Shown piece by piece: positions 32,199 to 40,666 of a stretch of DNA of 64,000 bases (its first letter is position 1; every line of letters begins with the position of its first letter). Both the position numbers and the translations under genes were made by a program. This DNA is from an uncultured Craurococcus sp. (GTDB taxonomy: Bacteria > Pseudomonadota > Alphaproteobacteria > Acetobacterales > Acetobacteraceae): assembly GCA_902805545.1 (NCBI GenBank), contig CADCTD010000093.1, forward strand, positions 1 to 64,000. The letters are read 5' to 3'. Below the pieces are notes generated by a model, which was not told the origin of the DNA, did no database searches, and saw only the letters and a program-made list of their open reading frames with translations.

Positions 32199-32674
32199 GG
32201 GCGGGGCGCGCGGCCGGACGGGGTCAATGACATGATGTAAGCTGTGCTCGATACCATCCCGGCGAAGGATCCCATGACGGGGATGCCGTGCCGGACTCGC
32301 CTGCACCACCGCAGTTTCAAAAATCGTCATCCATCGCAGCGCTGTCGATGGGCCGCGTCGTCATCTTGGCGTGTGTGGCGCGGATTGTCGTCGCGCCGCC
32401 CATCACGCGATCGTCATCCGCCGGGGCTGGGGACTGCGCCGGGGCCCCCTGCAGCGTCACCGGGACGCAAAGGGCCACGATGCCGTGCGGTGGCAACGCC
32501 CCGGTTGGGTCCGGCCTTCGGCGGCACCGCGCTGTCGATGATCCGGCGCCCCATGGAACGCATCCTCTCCCTGCCGGTTGGCGCCGAAGGCCGGGTCCGG
32601 CCCTGTGCCCCGGTCGACGCGGTGACAGGGCCAGGGAGGGCGCCTATCCTCCGCCCCAAGAAGGAGACGCCGCC
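32199..32674. other. Divergent intergenic region between bphP and gabD
   Basis: 476 bp with no ORF I can support on either strand. It must hold the promoters of the bacteriophytochrome (minus) and the semialdehyde dehydrogenase (plus). The dehydrogenase has a ribosome-binding site AAGGAGA at 32660-32666. The stretch 32220-32345 is somewhat AT-richer. I found no convincing operator, repeat or RNA. Confidence 0.5.
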
Positions 32675-34153
32675 ATGCTCGACACGCTCGCCAAGCTCCC
32701 CCTTAAGGATCCCGAGCTGTTCCGCCAGGCCAATTGCATCGACGGCCAATGGGTCCAGGCCGATAGCGGCAACACCATCGCCGTCCGCAATCCCTCGACC
32801 GGTGAGGTGGTCGGCCAGGTCCCCGCCATGGGCGCCGCCGAGACGCGCCGCGCCATCGAGGCGGCGCACCGCGCCCAGCCCGCCTGGCGCGCCATGCTGG
32901 CGAAGGAGCGCTCGGCCATCCTCCGCCGCCTCTTCGACCTGATGCTCGAGAACACCGACGACCTCGCCGCCATCATGACCGCCGAGCAGGGCAAGCCGCT
33001 CAGCGAGAGCAAGGGCGAGATCGCCTATGCCGCGAGCTTCCTCGAGTGGTTCGCCGAGGAGGCGAAGCGCGTCTACGGCGAGACCATTCCGCAGAACGCC
33101 AAGGGCCGCCGCATCATCGTGACGAAGGAGCCGATCGGCGTCTTCGCCGCCATCACGCCCTGGAACTTCCCGGCGGCGATGATCACCCGCAAGACCGGCC
33201 CCGGCTGGGCGGCGGGCTGCACCGGCGTCATCCGCCCCGCCTCGCAGACGCCCTTCTCGGCCCTGGCGCTGGCGGTGCTCGCCGAGCGCGCCGGCATGCC
33301 ACCCGGTGTCTGCAACGTCATCACCGGCCCCTCCGGCGAGACGGGCAAGGAGCTGACCTCCAACCCGCTCGTCCGCAAGCTCACCTTCACCGGCTCCACC
33401 GATGTCGGCCGCATCTTGCTCGGGCAATGCGCGCCGACCATCAAGAAGACCTCGATGGAGCTCGGCGGCAACGCGCCCTTCATCGTCTTCGACGACGCCG
33501 ACCTCGACGCCGCCGTGCAGGGCGCCATGGCGAGCAAGTACCGCAACACCGGCCAGACCTGCGTCTGCGCCAACCGTATCCTCGTCCAGGATGGCGTCTA
33601 CGACGCCTTCGCCGGAAAGCTGAAGGCGGCCGTCGAGGCGCTGAAGGTCGGCGACGGCATGGAGCCGGGCGTCACGCAGGGCCCGCTCATCAACGAGGAT
33701 GCGGTGAAGAAGGTCGAGGAGCATATCGCCGATGCGACCAAGCGCGGCGCCAACATCGTCACGGGGGGCAAGCGCCACGCGCGCGGCGGCAATTTCTTCG
33801 AGCCGACCATTCTCGCCAATGTCCCGCATGAGGCGATGATCTTCACCGAGGAGACCTTCGGCCCCGTCGCGCCGCTGTTCCGCTTCAGCACGGAAGAGGA
33901 GGCGATCGCGCTCGCCAACGACACCCCCTTCGGCCTCGCCGCCTACTTCTACGCACGCGATGTCGGCCGCATCTTCCGCGTGGCGGAGGCGCTGGAGGCC
34001 GGCATGATCGGCATCAACGAGGGGCTGATCAGCACCGAGGTCGCGCCCTTCGGCGGCGTGAAGCAGAGCGGCCTCGGCCGCGAGGGCAGCAATCTCGGCA
34101 TCGAGGAATATCTCGAGGTGAAATACCTCGCCCTCGGCGGCATCGGCACCTAG
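32675..34153 (+). CDS. gabD: NAD(P)-dependent succinate-semialdehyde dehydrogenase
   Basis: 492 aa of the aldehyde dehydrogenase superfamily, closest in motifs to GabD: QANCIDGQWVQADSG, ITPWNFPAAMITRKTGP, FTGSTDVGRILL, catalytic Glu in MELGGNAPFIVFDDAD and catalytic Cys in NTGQTCVCANRILVQ. It ends FGGVKQSGLGREGS then IEEYLEVKYLALGG. It oxidises succinate semialdehyde (from GABA or related routes) to succinate. Where GabD normally has AGPALAAGC...LKPASQTP, this protein has TGPGWAAGC...IRPASQTP. The cofactor-contacting Lys is therefore Arg, which may change NAD/NADP preference. Confidence 0.93.
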   Translation: MLDTLAKLPLKDPELFRQANCIDGQWVQADSGNTIAVRNPSTGEVVGQVPAMGAAETRRAIEAAHRAQPAWRAMLAKERSAILRRLFDLMLENTDDLAAIMTAEQGKPLSESKGEIAYAASFLEWFAEEAKRVYGETIPQNAKGRRIIVTKEPIGVFAAITPWNFPAAMITRKTGPGWAAGCTGVIRPASQTPFSALALAVLAERAGMPPGVCNVITGPSGETGKELTSNPLVRKLTFTGSTDVGRILLGQCAPTIKKTSMELGGNAPFIVFDDADLDAAVQGAMASKYRNTGQTCVCANRILVQDGVYDAFAGKLKAAVEALKVGDGMEPGVTQGPLINEDAVKKVEEHIADATKRGANIVTGGKRHARGGNFFEPTILANVPHEAMIFTEETFGPVAPLFRFSTEEEAIALANDTPFGLAAYFYARDVGRIFRVAEALEAGMIGINEGLISTEVAPFGGVKQSGLGREGSNLGIEEYLEVKYLALGGIGT

Positions 34154-34212
34154 CCCGCCACCCCGTCGCGGCATGCCCGGGCATCTCCCGCCAGCCAGGC
34201 CGGATGTCCCGA

Positions 34213-34968
34213 TCAGCTCCGGCCGTGACGGGGCGAGGCCCCCAGCTCCGCCGCCAGCGCCCGGAACGCCGCCTCCGGCCGCCCTGCCAGCCGTGCCGCC
34301 ATCCCGTTGCGGAACCGCGCCGGGCTCCCGACCGCCGCCCGGCGGAACCATCCCAGCGCCTCCTCCACCTCGCCCGCCGCGGCCAGCAGCGTGGCCAGAT
34401 TGAACTGCCCGCGGAAATCCCCGCCTTCCGCCGCCCGGCGATAGAGCTTCGCCGCCGCCACCGGATCGGCCGGCGCCTCCCAGCCTTCCTCGAGGAACCG
34501 CCCGAGGATGTTCAGCGCCTTGGCATGCCCCTGCTCCGCCGCCCGGCGATACCAGGCGAGCGCCGCCCGCCGGTCAGCCGCCGTGCCCGCCCCGCGCCAG
34601 AGCATCCCCGCGAGGTTGTACTGCGCCCAGTCATGCCCGGCTTCCGCCGCGACGCAGTAGCAGGCCAGGGCCAGCGCCTCGTCCACCGCTCCGCCCCAGC
34701 CCAGCTCGTGGCAGCGCCCGAGCATGTTGCGCGCGGCCAGGCTCCCCGCCTCGGCCGCCACGCGGAACCAGCCCCGTGCCGCCGCCATGTCCTGCGGCAT
34801 CCCCCGCCCGTCGAGCAGGATCTGGCCGAGGAGCAACTGCGCCTCCACCATCCCGTAGCGGGCAGCCGCATCGATCCAGCGGGCCGCCTCCTCGGGCGGG
34901 CCGGCGAAGGCGGCGGCGAGGGCTTCGGCACTGGCCTGGCGCAGGGCATCGAGCGGGAGGGGTCGCAT
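34213..34968 (-). CDS. Sel1/TPR-like repeat protein
   Basis: 251 aa, all helical. From residue 25 there are about five Sel1-type units with the AxxxLGxxxxxGxGxxxD pattern: AQLLLGQILLDGRGMPQD, ARNMLGRCHELGWGGAVD, AQYNLAGMLWRGAGTAAD, ALNILGRFLEEGWEAPAD and GQFNLATLLAAAGEVEE. No signal peptide or membrane span is seen. Such proteins are protein-binding scaffolds. Its start lies about 15 bp from a Fur-like palindrome. It is convergent with gabD. Confidence 0.85.
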   Translation of the reverse strand: MRPLPLDALRQASAEALAAAFAGPPEEAARWIDAAARYGMVEAQLLLGQILLDGRGMPQDMAAARGWFRVAAEAGSLAARNMLGRCHELGWGGAVDEALALACYCVAAEAGHDWAQYNLAGMLWRGAGTAADRRAALAWYRRAAEQGHAKALNILGRFLEEGWEAPADPVAAAKLYRRAAEGGDFRGQFNLATLLAAAGEVEEALGWFRRAAVGSPARFRNGMAARLAGRPEAAFRALAAELGASPRHGRS

Positions 34969-34978
34969 GGCGGGTGTG

Positions 34979-35005
34979 TAACGCAAGTGATAGTCACTCG
35001 CAATA
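34979..35005. promoter_or_regulatory. Fur-like palindrome between the Sel1 gene and gor
   Basis: The half-sites GCAAGTGA (34983-34990) and TCACTCGC (34994-35001) are separated by TAG, with 7 of 8 pairs complementary, and flanked by TA...TA. The pattern (GCAAnTGAtaaTCAnTCGC) is close to the GATAATGATAATCATTATC-type site of Fur and to alphaproteobacterial iron or manganese boxes. It lies 15 bp before the Sel1 gene start and about 95 bp before gor, in their shared divergent region. Binding is inferred only from the pattern. Confidence 0.45.
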
Positions 35006-35097
35006 AGCCCCGGCGCTTGCGGCGGCCGCCCCGCCGTCGCAGGCTGGACGCGCCGGTCCCTGGCACCCAGATACGGGCCCGGCACGGGAAGGCGCGC

Positions 35098-36477
35098 ATG
35101 AGCACTTACGACTTCGACCTCTTCGTCATCGGCGGCGGCTCGGCCGGCGTGCGCTGCGCCCGGATCGCAGCCGGGCATGGCGCCCGGGTCGGCGTGGCGG
35201 AGGAGCGCTTCTGGGGCGGCACCTGCGTCAATGTCGGCTGCGTGCCGAAGAAGATCATGGTCAATGCTGCCGAATACGGCCTCTGGGCCGACGACGCGCC
35301 GGCCTTCGGCTGGCAGGTGGAGAAGGGGCGCTTCGACCTCGCCGCCCTCAAGGCGCGGCGCGATGCCGAGATCGCCCGCCTCAACGGCATCTACGGCAAG
35401 CTGCTCGGCAATGCCGGCGTCACCAGCTTCGACGCCCGTGCCACCTTCGTCGACGCCCATACGCTCGATGTCGGCGGCAAACGCGTCACCGCCGAGCGCA
35501 TCGTCGTCGCCGTCGGAGGCCATGCGACGCGGCCGGACATCCCCGGCGCCGAGCTCGGCATGCTCTCCGACAACGTCTTCGACCTCAAGGATGTGCCGAG
35601 GCGCCTCATCGTCATCGGCGCCGGCTACATCGCCCTCGAATTCGCCTGCGTCTTCCAGGCCTTCGGCGCGCAGGTCGACGTGGTCTACCGCGACGTCCTG
35701 CCGCTGCGCGGCTTCGACCAGGATATCCGCGAGGCGCTGCCCGAGGCGCTTCAGGCCCAGGGCATCCGCATGCACCCGAACAGGCGCCTCGCGCGCATCG
35801 ACCACCAGGGCGACCATCTTCGCCTCAGCCTGATGGGCGGGGAGGGGCTGGAGGCGGATGCCATCCTCTTCGCCACCGGCCGCGTCCCCAATACGCACGG
35901 CCTCAACCTCGCCGCCGCCGGCATCGAGTGCACCGCCCGCGGCGCCATCGAGGTCGATGCCGAGCACCGCACCACCGCCCCCAACATCTACGCCATCGGC
36001 GACGTCACCGACCGCCTCAACCTGACCCCGATGGCCACCGCCGTCGGCCACGCCCTTGCCGACACCCTCTTCGGCAACAACCCGCGCCGTGCAAGCTACG
36101 AGAACGTCCCGACCGCCGTCTTCACCTCGCCCCCCATCGGGACGGTCGGCATGACGGAGGCGGATGCGGTGGTGCAGGGCCCGGTGGACATCTACCTCGC
36201 CCGCTTCACCCCGATGCGCCACGTCATCAGCGGCCGGCCGGGGCGGCGCGCGCTGATGAAGCTCGTCGTCTGCCAGCGGACGCGGAAGGTGGTCGGCGCC
36301 CATATGCTCGGCGAGGATGCGCCGGAGATCATGCAGGGCATCGGCATCGCCGTCACCATGGGCGCCACCAAGGAGGATTTCGACCGCACCATCGGCATCC
36401 ACCCGACCGCGGCCGAGGAATTCGTCACGTTGCGCACCCGCACGCGCGAAGCGGGTATCCGTGCGGCGGCGGAATAG
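35098..36477 (+). CDS. gor: Glutathione-disulfide reductase
   Basis: 459 aa flavoprotein. FAD-binding LFVIGGGSAGVRCARIAA, redox-active disulfide GGTCVNVGCVPKK (residues 41-53), NADPH-binding VIGAGYIALEFACVF with two Arg in VVYRDVLPLRGFD that suit the 2'-phosphate, FAD motif YAIGDVTDRLNLTPMA and the C-terminal active-site IHPTAAEEFVTLRT. It reduces GSSG with NADPH in the cytoplasm. The start follows GGGAAGG. It is divergent from the Sel1 gene across the Fur-like palindrome. Confidence 0.95.
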   Translation: MSTYDFDLFVIGGGSAGVRCARIAAGHGARVGVAEERFWGGTCVNVGCVPKKIMVNAAEYGLWADDAPAFGWQVEKGRFDLAALKARRDAEIARLNGIYGKLLGNAGVTSFDARATFVDAHTLDVGGKRVTAERIVVAVGGHATRPDIPGAELGMLSDNVFDLKDVPRRLIVIGAGYIALEFACVFQAFGAQVDVVYRDVLPLRGFDQDIREALPEALQAQGIRMHPNRRLARIDHQGDHLRLSLMGGEGLEADAILFATGRVPNTHGLNLAAAGIECTARGAIEVDAEHRTTAPNIYAIGDVTDRLNLTPMATAVGHALADTLFGNNPRRASYENVPTAVFTSPPIGTVGMTEADAVVQGPVDIYLARFTPMRHVISGRPGRRALMKLVVCQRTRKVVGAHMLGEDAPEIMQGIGIAVTMGATKEDFDRTIGIHPTAAEEFVTLRTRTREAGIRAAAE

Positions 36478-36541
36478 CTCCCGGGTTCACCTGCCTGCGC
36501 GATTCGGTTAGGGTCGCCCCTCCAAAGGGAGAACGCAGACT

Positions 36542-37915
36542 ATGGTGGCGCGCGGCTGGCATCCCGGCAGTTGGCGGGACATGCCGATCCGGCAGGTGCC
36601 GGACTACCCCGATCAGGCGAAGCTGGCCGAGGTCGAGGCGCGGCTTGCCCGCTTCCCCCCGCTCGTCTTCGCCGGCGAGGCGCGGCGCCTCCAGGCCGCG
36701 CTGGCCCGTGCCGGCGATGGCCAGGGCTTCGTCCTCCAGGGCGGCGACTGCGCCGAGAGCTTCTCCGAATTCACCGCCAACATCATCCGCGACACCTTCC
36801 GCGTGCTGCTGCAGATGGCGGTGGTGCTGACCTTCGGCGGCGGCACCCCGGTGGTGAAGCTCGGGCGCATGGCGGGCCAGTTCGCCAAGCCCCGCTCCTC
36901 GGACACCGAGACGAAGGGCGGCGTCACGCTCCCCTCCTATCGCGGCGACATCATCAACGCGCCGGAATTCACCCCCGAGGCCCGCATCCCCGACCCGTCG
37001 CGGATGGAATTCGCCTACCTGCAATCCGCCGGTACGCTGAACCTGCTCCGCGCCTTCGCCACCGGCGGCTATGCGGACCTTCATCAGGTCCATCGCTGGA
37101 ATCTCGGCTTCGTCGCCCGCAGCCCGCTCGCCGACCGCTACCAGGACCTTGCCTCGCGCATCGACGAGACGCTCGGCTTCATGCAGGCCTGCGGCATGGA
37201 CGGCCTGCCGCAGGTGCGCGAGACCGATTTCTACACCTCGCACGAAAGCCTGCTGCTGCCCTATGAGGAGGCGCTGACCCGCGTCGATTCCACTACCGGT
37301 GACAGCTATGCCTGCTCGGCGCATTTCCTCTGGATCGGCGACCGCACCCGCCAGCCCGACGGCGCGCATGTGGAATTCCTCCGCGGCGTGAAGAACCCGA
37401 TCGGCATGAAGGTCGGCCCCAGCACGGACCCGGACGAGCTGGTCCGCCTCACCGAGATCCTGAACCCGGCGAATGAGAAGGGCCGCCTCACCCTCATCTC
37501 CCGCATGGGCGCGGACAAGGTGGAATCGAAGCTGCCGCCGCTGCTGCGCGCGGTGAGGCGCGCCGGCCGCAACGTCGTCTGGCTGAGCGACCCGATGCAC
37601 GGCAACACCACCAGCGTCGGCGCCTACAAGACCCGGCCCTTCGACGCGATCCTCACCGAGGTCCGCCGCTTCTTCGACGCCCATGCCGCCGAGGGCACCC
37701 AGCCCGGCGGCGTCCATGTCGAGATGACGGGGCAGGAGGTGACGGAATGCCTGGGCGGCGCCCACCGCCTGTCTGAGGCCGATCTCGCGCTCCGCTATCA
37801 GACTTTCTGCGACCCGCGCCTCAATGCGGAGCAGTCGCTGGAGCTTGCCTTCCTCATCGCGGCCGAGCTGAAGGCCCGCCGCGTGCCCGCGATGCCGGCC
37901 CAGGCGGCGCAGTAG
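36542..37915 (+). CDS. Class II 3-deoxy-7-phosphoheptulonate (DAHP) synthase
   Basis: 457 aa, the plant-like/AroAII family, first step of the shikimate pathway (PEP plus erythrose-4-phosphate). Motifs: [26 protein letters not shown]-type [67 protein letters not shown] and the end-region [25 protein letters not shown]. The Cys of GGDC and the His/Glu/Asp metal ligands are present. A ribosome-binding site (AGGGAGA) precedes 36542. The next gene starts 2 nt after the stop. Confidence 0.96.
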   Translation: MVARGWHPGSWRDMPIRQVPDYPDQAKLAEVEARLARFPPLVFAGEARRLQAALARAGDGQGFVLQGGDCAESFSEFTANIIRDTFRVLLQMAVVLTFGGGTPVVKLGRMAGQFAKPRSSDTETKGGVTLPSYRGDIINAPEFTPEARIPDPSRMEFAYLQSAGTLNLLRAFATGGYADLHQVHRWNLGFVARSPLADRYQDLASRIDETLGFMQACGMDGLPQVRETDFYTSHESLLLPYEEALTRVDSTTGDSYACSAHFLWIGDRTRQPDGAHVEFLRGVKNPIGMKVGPSTDPDELVRLTEILNPANEKGRLTLISRMGADKVESKLPPLLRAVRRAGRNVVWLSDPMHGNTTSVGAYKTRPFDAILTEVRRFFDAHAAEGTQPGGVHVEMTGQEVTECLGGAHRLSEADLALRYQTFCDPRLNAEQSLELAFLIAAELKARRVPAMPAQAAQ

Positions 37916-37917
37916 CG

Positions 37918-39090
37918 ATGGACCAGACCCCGACCCGGAGCGCCTCGGATGCGGCCATCGCTGGCCGCACCGATGTCTACTTCAACCGCACCCGCGCCAT
38001 CGTGCAGCGCTTCGGCGACTGCCAGGTGACCTATGCGGTCTTCCTCCGCCGCCCCGTCGTCAGCGCTCCGCGGCTGATGCTGGACTGGCTCGAGAGCGTT
38101 GCGCGCGACCGCGGCACGCAATTCGGCATCGAGGTGATGCATCCCGAGGGCACCTGGGTCGGCGCTGGCGACCCGATCCTCTATCTGACAGGGCCCTTCA
38201 CCCAGCTCGCCGATCTCGAGACGCTCTACCTGCAGAAGCTGGGCCCGCCCTGCGTCGCCGCGCACAACGCCTACCAGATGTGCCTCGAGCTTCCCGCCGT
38301 CACCTTCCTCGCCATGGATGCGCGCCACTGCGCCGGCGCCGAGATGCAGGAGATGATGGCCTATGCGGCCGGCGTCGGCAGCGCCGCCGCCCGCAAGGAA
38401 GGCGCCCGCGGCTTCGCCGGCAATGCGACGGACAGCACCGCCCACTGGTTCGGCGCGCCGCGCGGCTCCGGCACCATGCCGCATGCGTTGATCGGCTATG
38501 CCGGCAGCACCCTCCGCGCCGCCGAGATGTTCCACGAGACCTATCCGGAGGAGAACCTCACCGTCCTGGTGGATTACTTCGGCCGCGAGGTCACGGACGG
38601 GCTGGCCGTCTGCCGCCGCTTCCCCGAGCTCGCCGCCGAGGGCCGCCTGGCCGTCCGCCTCGACACCCATGGCGGCCGCTTCCTCGAGGGCCTCGATCCG
38701 GCCGAGAGCTACGCCGTGCTGGAGCGCCATGCCCCCGGCGCCATCCGCCGCTACCGCTCGGAGACGGAACTGCGCCACCTTGTCGGCACCGGCGTCTCGG
38801 CCGCCGCCATCTGGCGCATGCGCGAGGCGCTGGACGAAGCCGGCTTCCCCAAGGTGCGCATCGTCGCCTCCTCCGGCTTCGGCGTCGGCAAGTGCCGCGT
38901 CATGGCGGAAGCCAAGGCGCCGCTCGACGTCGTCGGAACCGGCAGCTTCATCCCCGACACCTGGTCGGAGACCTACGCGACCGCCGACATCGTCGCCTAT
39001 GACGGCGTCGCGCGCGTCAAGATCGGCCGCGAATTCCTCCTCCGCCGCAACGGCGAGCGCAAGCGCAACGGCCACAAGCCGGCGGGCTGA
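37918..39090 (+). CDS. Nicotinate phosphoribosyltransferase-like protein
   Basis: 390 aa. Type II phosphoribosyltransferase features: IAGRTDVYFNRTRAIVQRFG near the N-terminus, LYLQKLGPPCVAAHNAYQM, FLAMDARHCAGAEMQEMMAYAAGVGSA-type region, GTMPHALIGYAGSTLRAAEMF, TVLVDYFGREVTDGL, RLDTHGG and VASSGFGVGKC. This is the PncB-like family that makes nicotinate mononucleotide from nicotinate and PRPP for NAD salvage. Length is typical. It starts 2 nt after the DAHP synthase, so co-transcription is likely. The link is metabolic only in that aromatic and NAD pathways both use PRPP-related precursors, and may be chance. Confidence 0.85.
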   Translation: MDQTPTRSASDAAIAGRTDVYFNRTRAIVQRFGDCQVTYAVFLRRPVVSAPRLMLDWLESVARDRGTQFGIEVMHPEGTWVGAGDPILYLTGPFTQLADLETLYLQKLGPPCVAAHNAYQMCLELPAVTFLAMDARHCAGAEMQEMMAYAAGVGSAAARKEGARGFAGNATDSTAHWFGAPRGSGTMPHALIGYAGSTLRAAEMFHETYPEENLTVLVDYFGREVTDGLAVCRRFPELAAEGRLAVRLDTHGGRFLEGLDPAESYAVLERHAPGAIRRYRSETELRHLVGTGVSAAAIWRMREALDEAGFPKVRIVASSGFGVGKCRVMAEAKAPLDVVGTGSFIPDTWSETYATADIVAYDGVARVKIGREFLLRRNGERKRNGHKPAG

Positions 39091-39102
39091 CCCCGATCAT
39101 GG

Positions 39103-39123
39103 CCGGGCCGGGGCCCGGCCCGG
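39103..39123. terminator. GC-rich hairpin between convergent genes
   Basis: CCGGGCC (39103-39109) and GGCCCGG (39117-39123) are perfect inverted arms around GGGGCCC, in the 37 bp between the stops of the phosphoribosyltransferase gene and the small exported-protein gene. The position between convergent genes suggests a two-way transcription stop. There is no T-run on either side. Confidence 0.45.
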
Positions 39124-39127
39124 CGCT

Positions 39128-39448
39128 CTACCGCGTCAGCCGCCGCCGCTCCGCCTCGATCTGCCGGCGCTCCTGGTCGATCTGCCGCTGCTGCGCATCC
39201 AGGCGCCGCTCCGCCTCGTCGAGTGCCCGCATCCGGTCGTTCTCGCTGTAGCGCCGGTCTTCGCCGCCATAACCCGGCCCGCCCGGCCGCTGGTCGTAGC
39301 GGGGATCATAGCGCGGATCGGTCTGGGCCGGCCCCTGCTGCCCGCCCTGGAGCTCCTGCCAGGCGCGCCCCAGCCGCTCGCCGATATCCTGCGCCTGGGC
39401 CGTGCCCATCGCGGTGACGCCGAGCGCCACCAGCATCATCCTGCGCAT
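39128..39448 (-). CDS. Small exported protein with charged C-terminal coiled coil
   Basis: 106 aa from the ATG at 39448, which has a strong ribosome-binding site (AGGAGGA, 39452-39462). The longer frame to 39661 lacks one. Residues 1-19 (MLVALGVTAMGTAQA) form a signal peptide. The middle is Gly/Pro/Tyr-rich with a short repeat (DPRYDPRYDQR). The last 35 residues (RRLDAQQRQIDQERRQIEAE) are a highly charged coiled coil. No family is recognised; it is probably a periplasmic protein. Confidence 0.72.
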   Translation of the reverse strand: MRRMMLVALGVTAMGTAQAQDIGERLGRAWQELQGGQQGPAQTDPRYDPRYDQRPGGPGYGGEDRRYSENDRMRALDEAERRLDAQQRQIDQERRQIEAERRRLTR

Positions 39449-39694
39449 AGGGGATCCTCCTCCTGCCTCTCTCCCGGCAGAAGCGCCCCGCGGCCGCCCC
39501 GGTTCAGCCCGGCGGCCCGGACGCGACCGGTCGAGCAGGAGAGGAAGGACCGCCGCGGCCCGTCGCAAGCGTGCTACCGATGCTCCGATCGAATGCGACA
39601 CCGCAGCGATAGCCGGGCGCCGCCGCCCCCCGCTGGAAGCCCTGGCCCCGCCACGGCACACTGCCGCCGGGTCACATCAGGGGAGGGCCAGGGA

Positions 39695-40582
39695 ATGGCA
39701 CGCATCGGCTTCGTCGGTCTCGGCAACATGGGCGGCCCGATGGCCCGCAACCTGCTGAAATCCGGCCACGCGGTCGCCGGCTTCGACCTCTCGCAGGAGG
39801 CGCTCGATGGCTTCGCCGCTGCCGGCGGCACCCGCGCCGGCAGCGCCGCCGAGGCCGCCTCGGGCGCCGATTTTGTCCTGACCATGCTTCCCGCCGGCCG
39901 CCATGTCCGCGACGCCTGGCTCGGGGCAGGGGGGATGGCCGCCGCCGCCGCCGCGGCCGCCATCCTGATCGACTGCTCCACCATCGACGTCGCCACCGCC
40001 CGCGAGGTTGCCGCCGCCGCCGGCCGCCCGATGCTCGACGCCCCCGTCTCCGGCGGCACGATGGGCGCCGAGGCTGCGACCCTCACCTTCATGGTCGGCG
40101 GCCCGGAGGACGCTTTTGCCGCGGCTACGCCCATCCTCTCGGCGATGGGCCGCAGCCTCGTCCATTGCGGCGGCGCCGGCGCCGGCCAGGCCGCCAAGGC
40201 GTGCAACAACATGATGCTCGCCGCCAACATGATCGTCACCGCGGAGGCTTTCGTCCTGGCCGAGAAGCTCGGCCTCACCCACCAGGCGCTGTTCGACGTC
40301 GCCAGCAAGTCCTCCGGCCAATCCTGGGCGCTGACCTCCTACTGCCCCGTCCCCGGCCCGGTCCCCGGCAGCCCGGCCAACCGCGACTACAGGCCCGGCT
40401 TCGCCACCGCGCTGATGGCGAAGGATCTCGGCCTCGCCCAGGAGGCCGCCGCCACCGCCGGCGCCGTCACCCCGCTCGGCGCCGAGGCCCTCGCCCTCTA
40501 CCGCCGCTTCCAGGAGGAAGGGCATGGCGATGTCGATTTCTCCGGCATCATCGCCATGCTGCGCCGCTTGACGGAAAGGTGA
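39695..40582 (+). CDS. mmsB: 3-hydroxyisobutyrate dehydrogenase
   Basis: 295 aa beta-hydroxyacid dehydrogenase. The Rossmann start IGFVGLGNMGGPMARNLLKSGH is followed by IDCSTIDVATAREVAAA, the substrate motif DAPVSGGTMGAEAATLTFMVGG and the catalytic Lys in GAGQAAKACNNMM. KDLGLAQEAA near residue 245 also fits. It oxidises 3-hydroxyisobutyrate in valine catabolism. The start is preceded by GGGAGGGCCAGGG. Related tartronate semialdehyde reductases share the fold, but the GQAAKACNNMM and KDLGLA motifs favour MmsB. Confidence 0.93.
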   Translation: MARIGFVGLGNMGGPMARNLLKSGHAVAGFDLSQEALDGFAAAGGTRAGSAAEAASGADFVLTMLPAGRHVRDAWLGAGGMAAAAAAAAILIDCSTIDVATAREVAAAAGRPMLDAPVSGGTMGAEAATLTFMVGGPEDAFAAATPILSAMGRSLVHCGGAGAGQAAKACNNMMLAANMIVTAEAFVLAEKLGLTHQALFDVASKSSGQSWALTSYCPVPGPVPGSPANRDYRPGFATALMAKDLGLAQEAAATAGAVTPLGAEALALYRRFQEEGHGDVDFSGIIAMLRRLTER

Positions 40583-40666
40583 AGGCCACGGCGGCGGCGC
40601 CGGGGCGATTGTCACCGACACCCCCCGCAGTCCCGGACCGCCGCGTTTGCCCCTGACCGGATCGCC

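Noticed and set aside
32199-32674. Possible transposase or gene remnant between bphP and gabD
   Set aside because: No frame gives a recognisable motif, no terminal inverted repeats or target duplications were seen.
34969-36402. Upstream extension of the Sel1 frame antisense to gor
   Set aside because: Gly/Asp/Ala-rich mirror translation of the glutathione reductase gene. The Sel1 protein starts at 34968.
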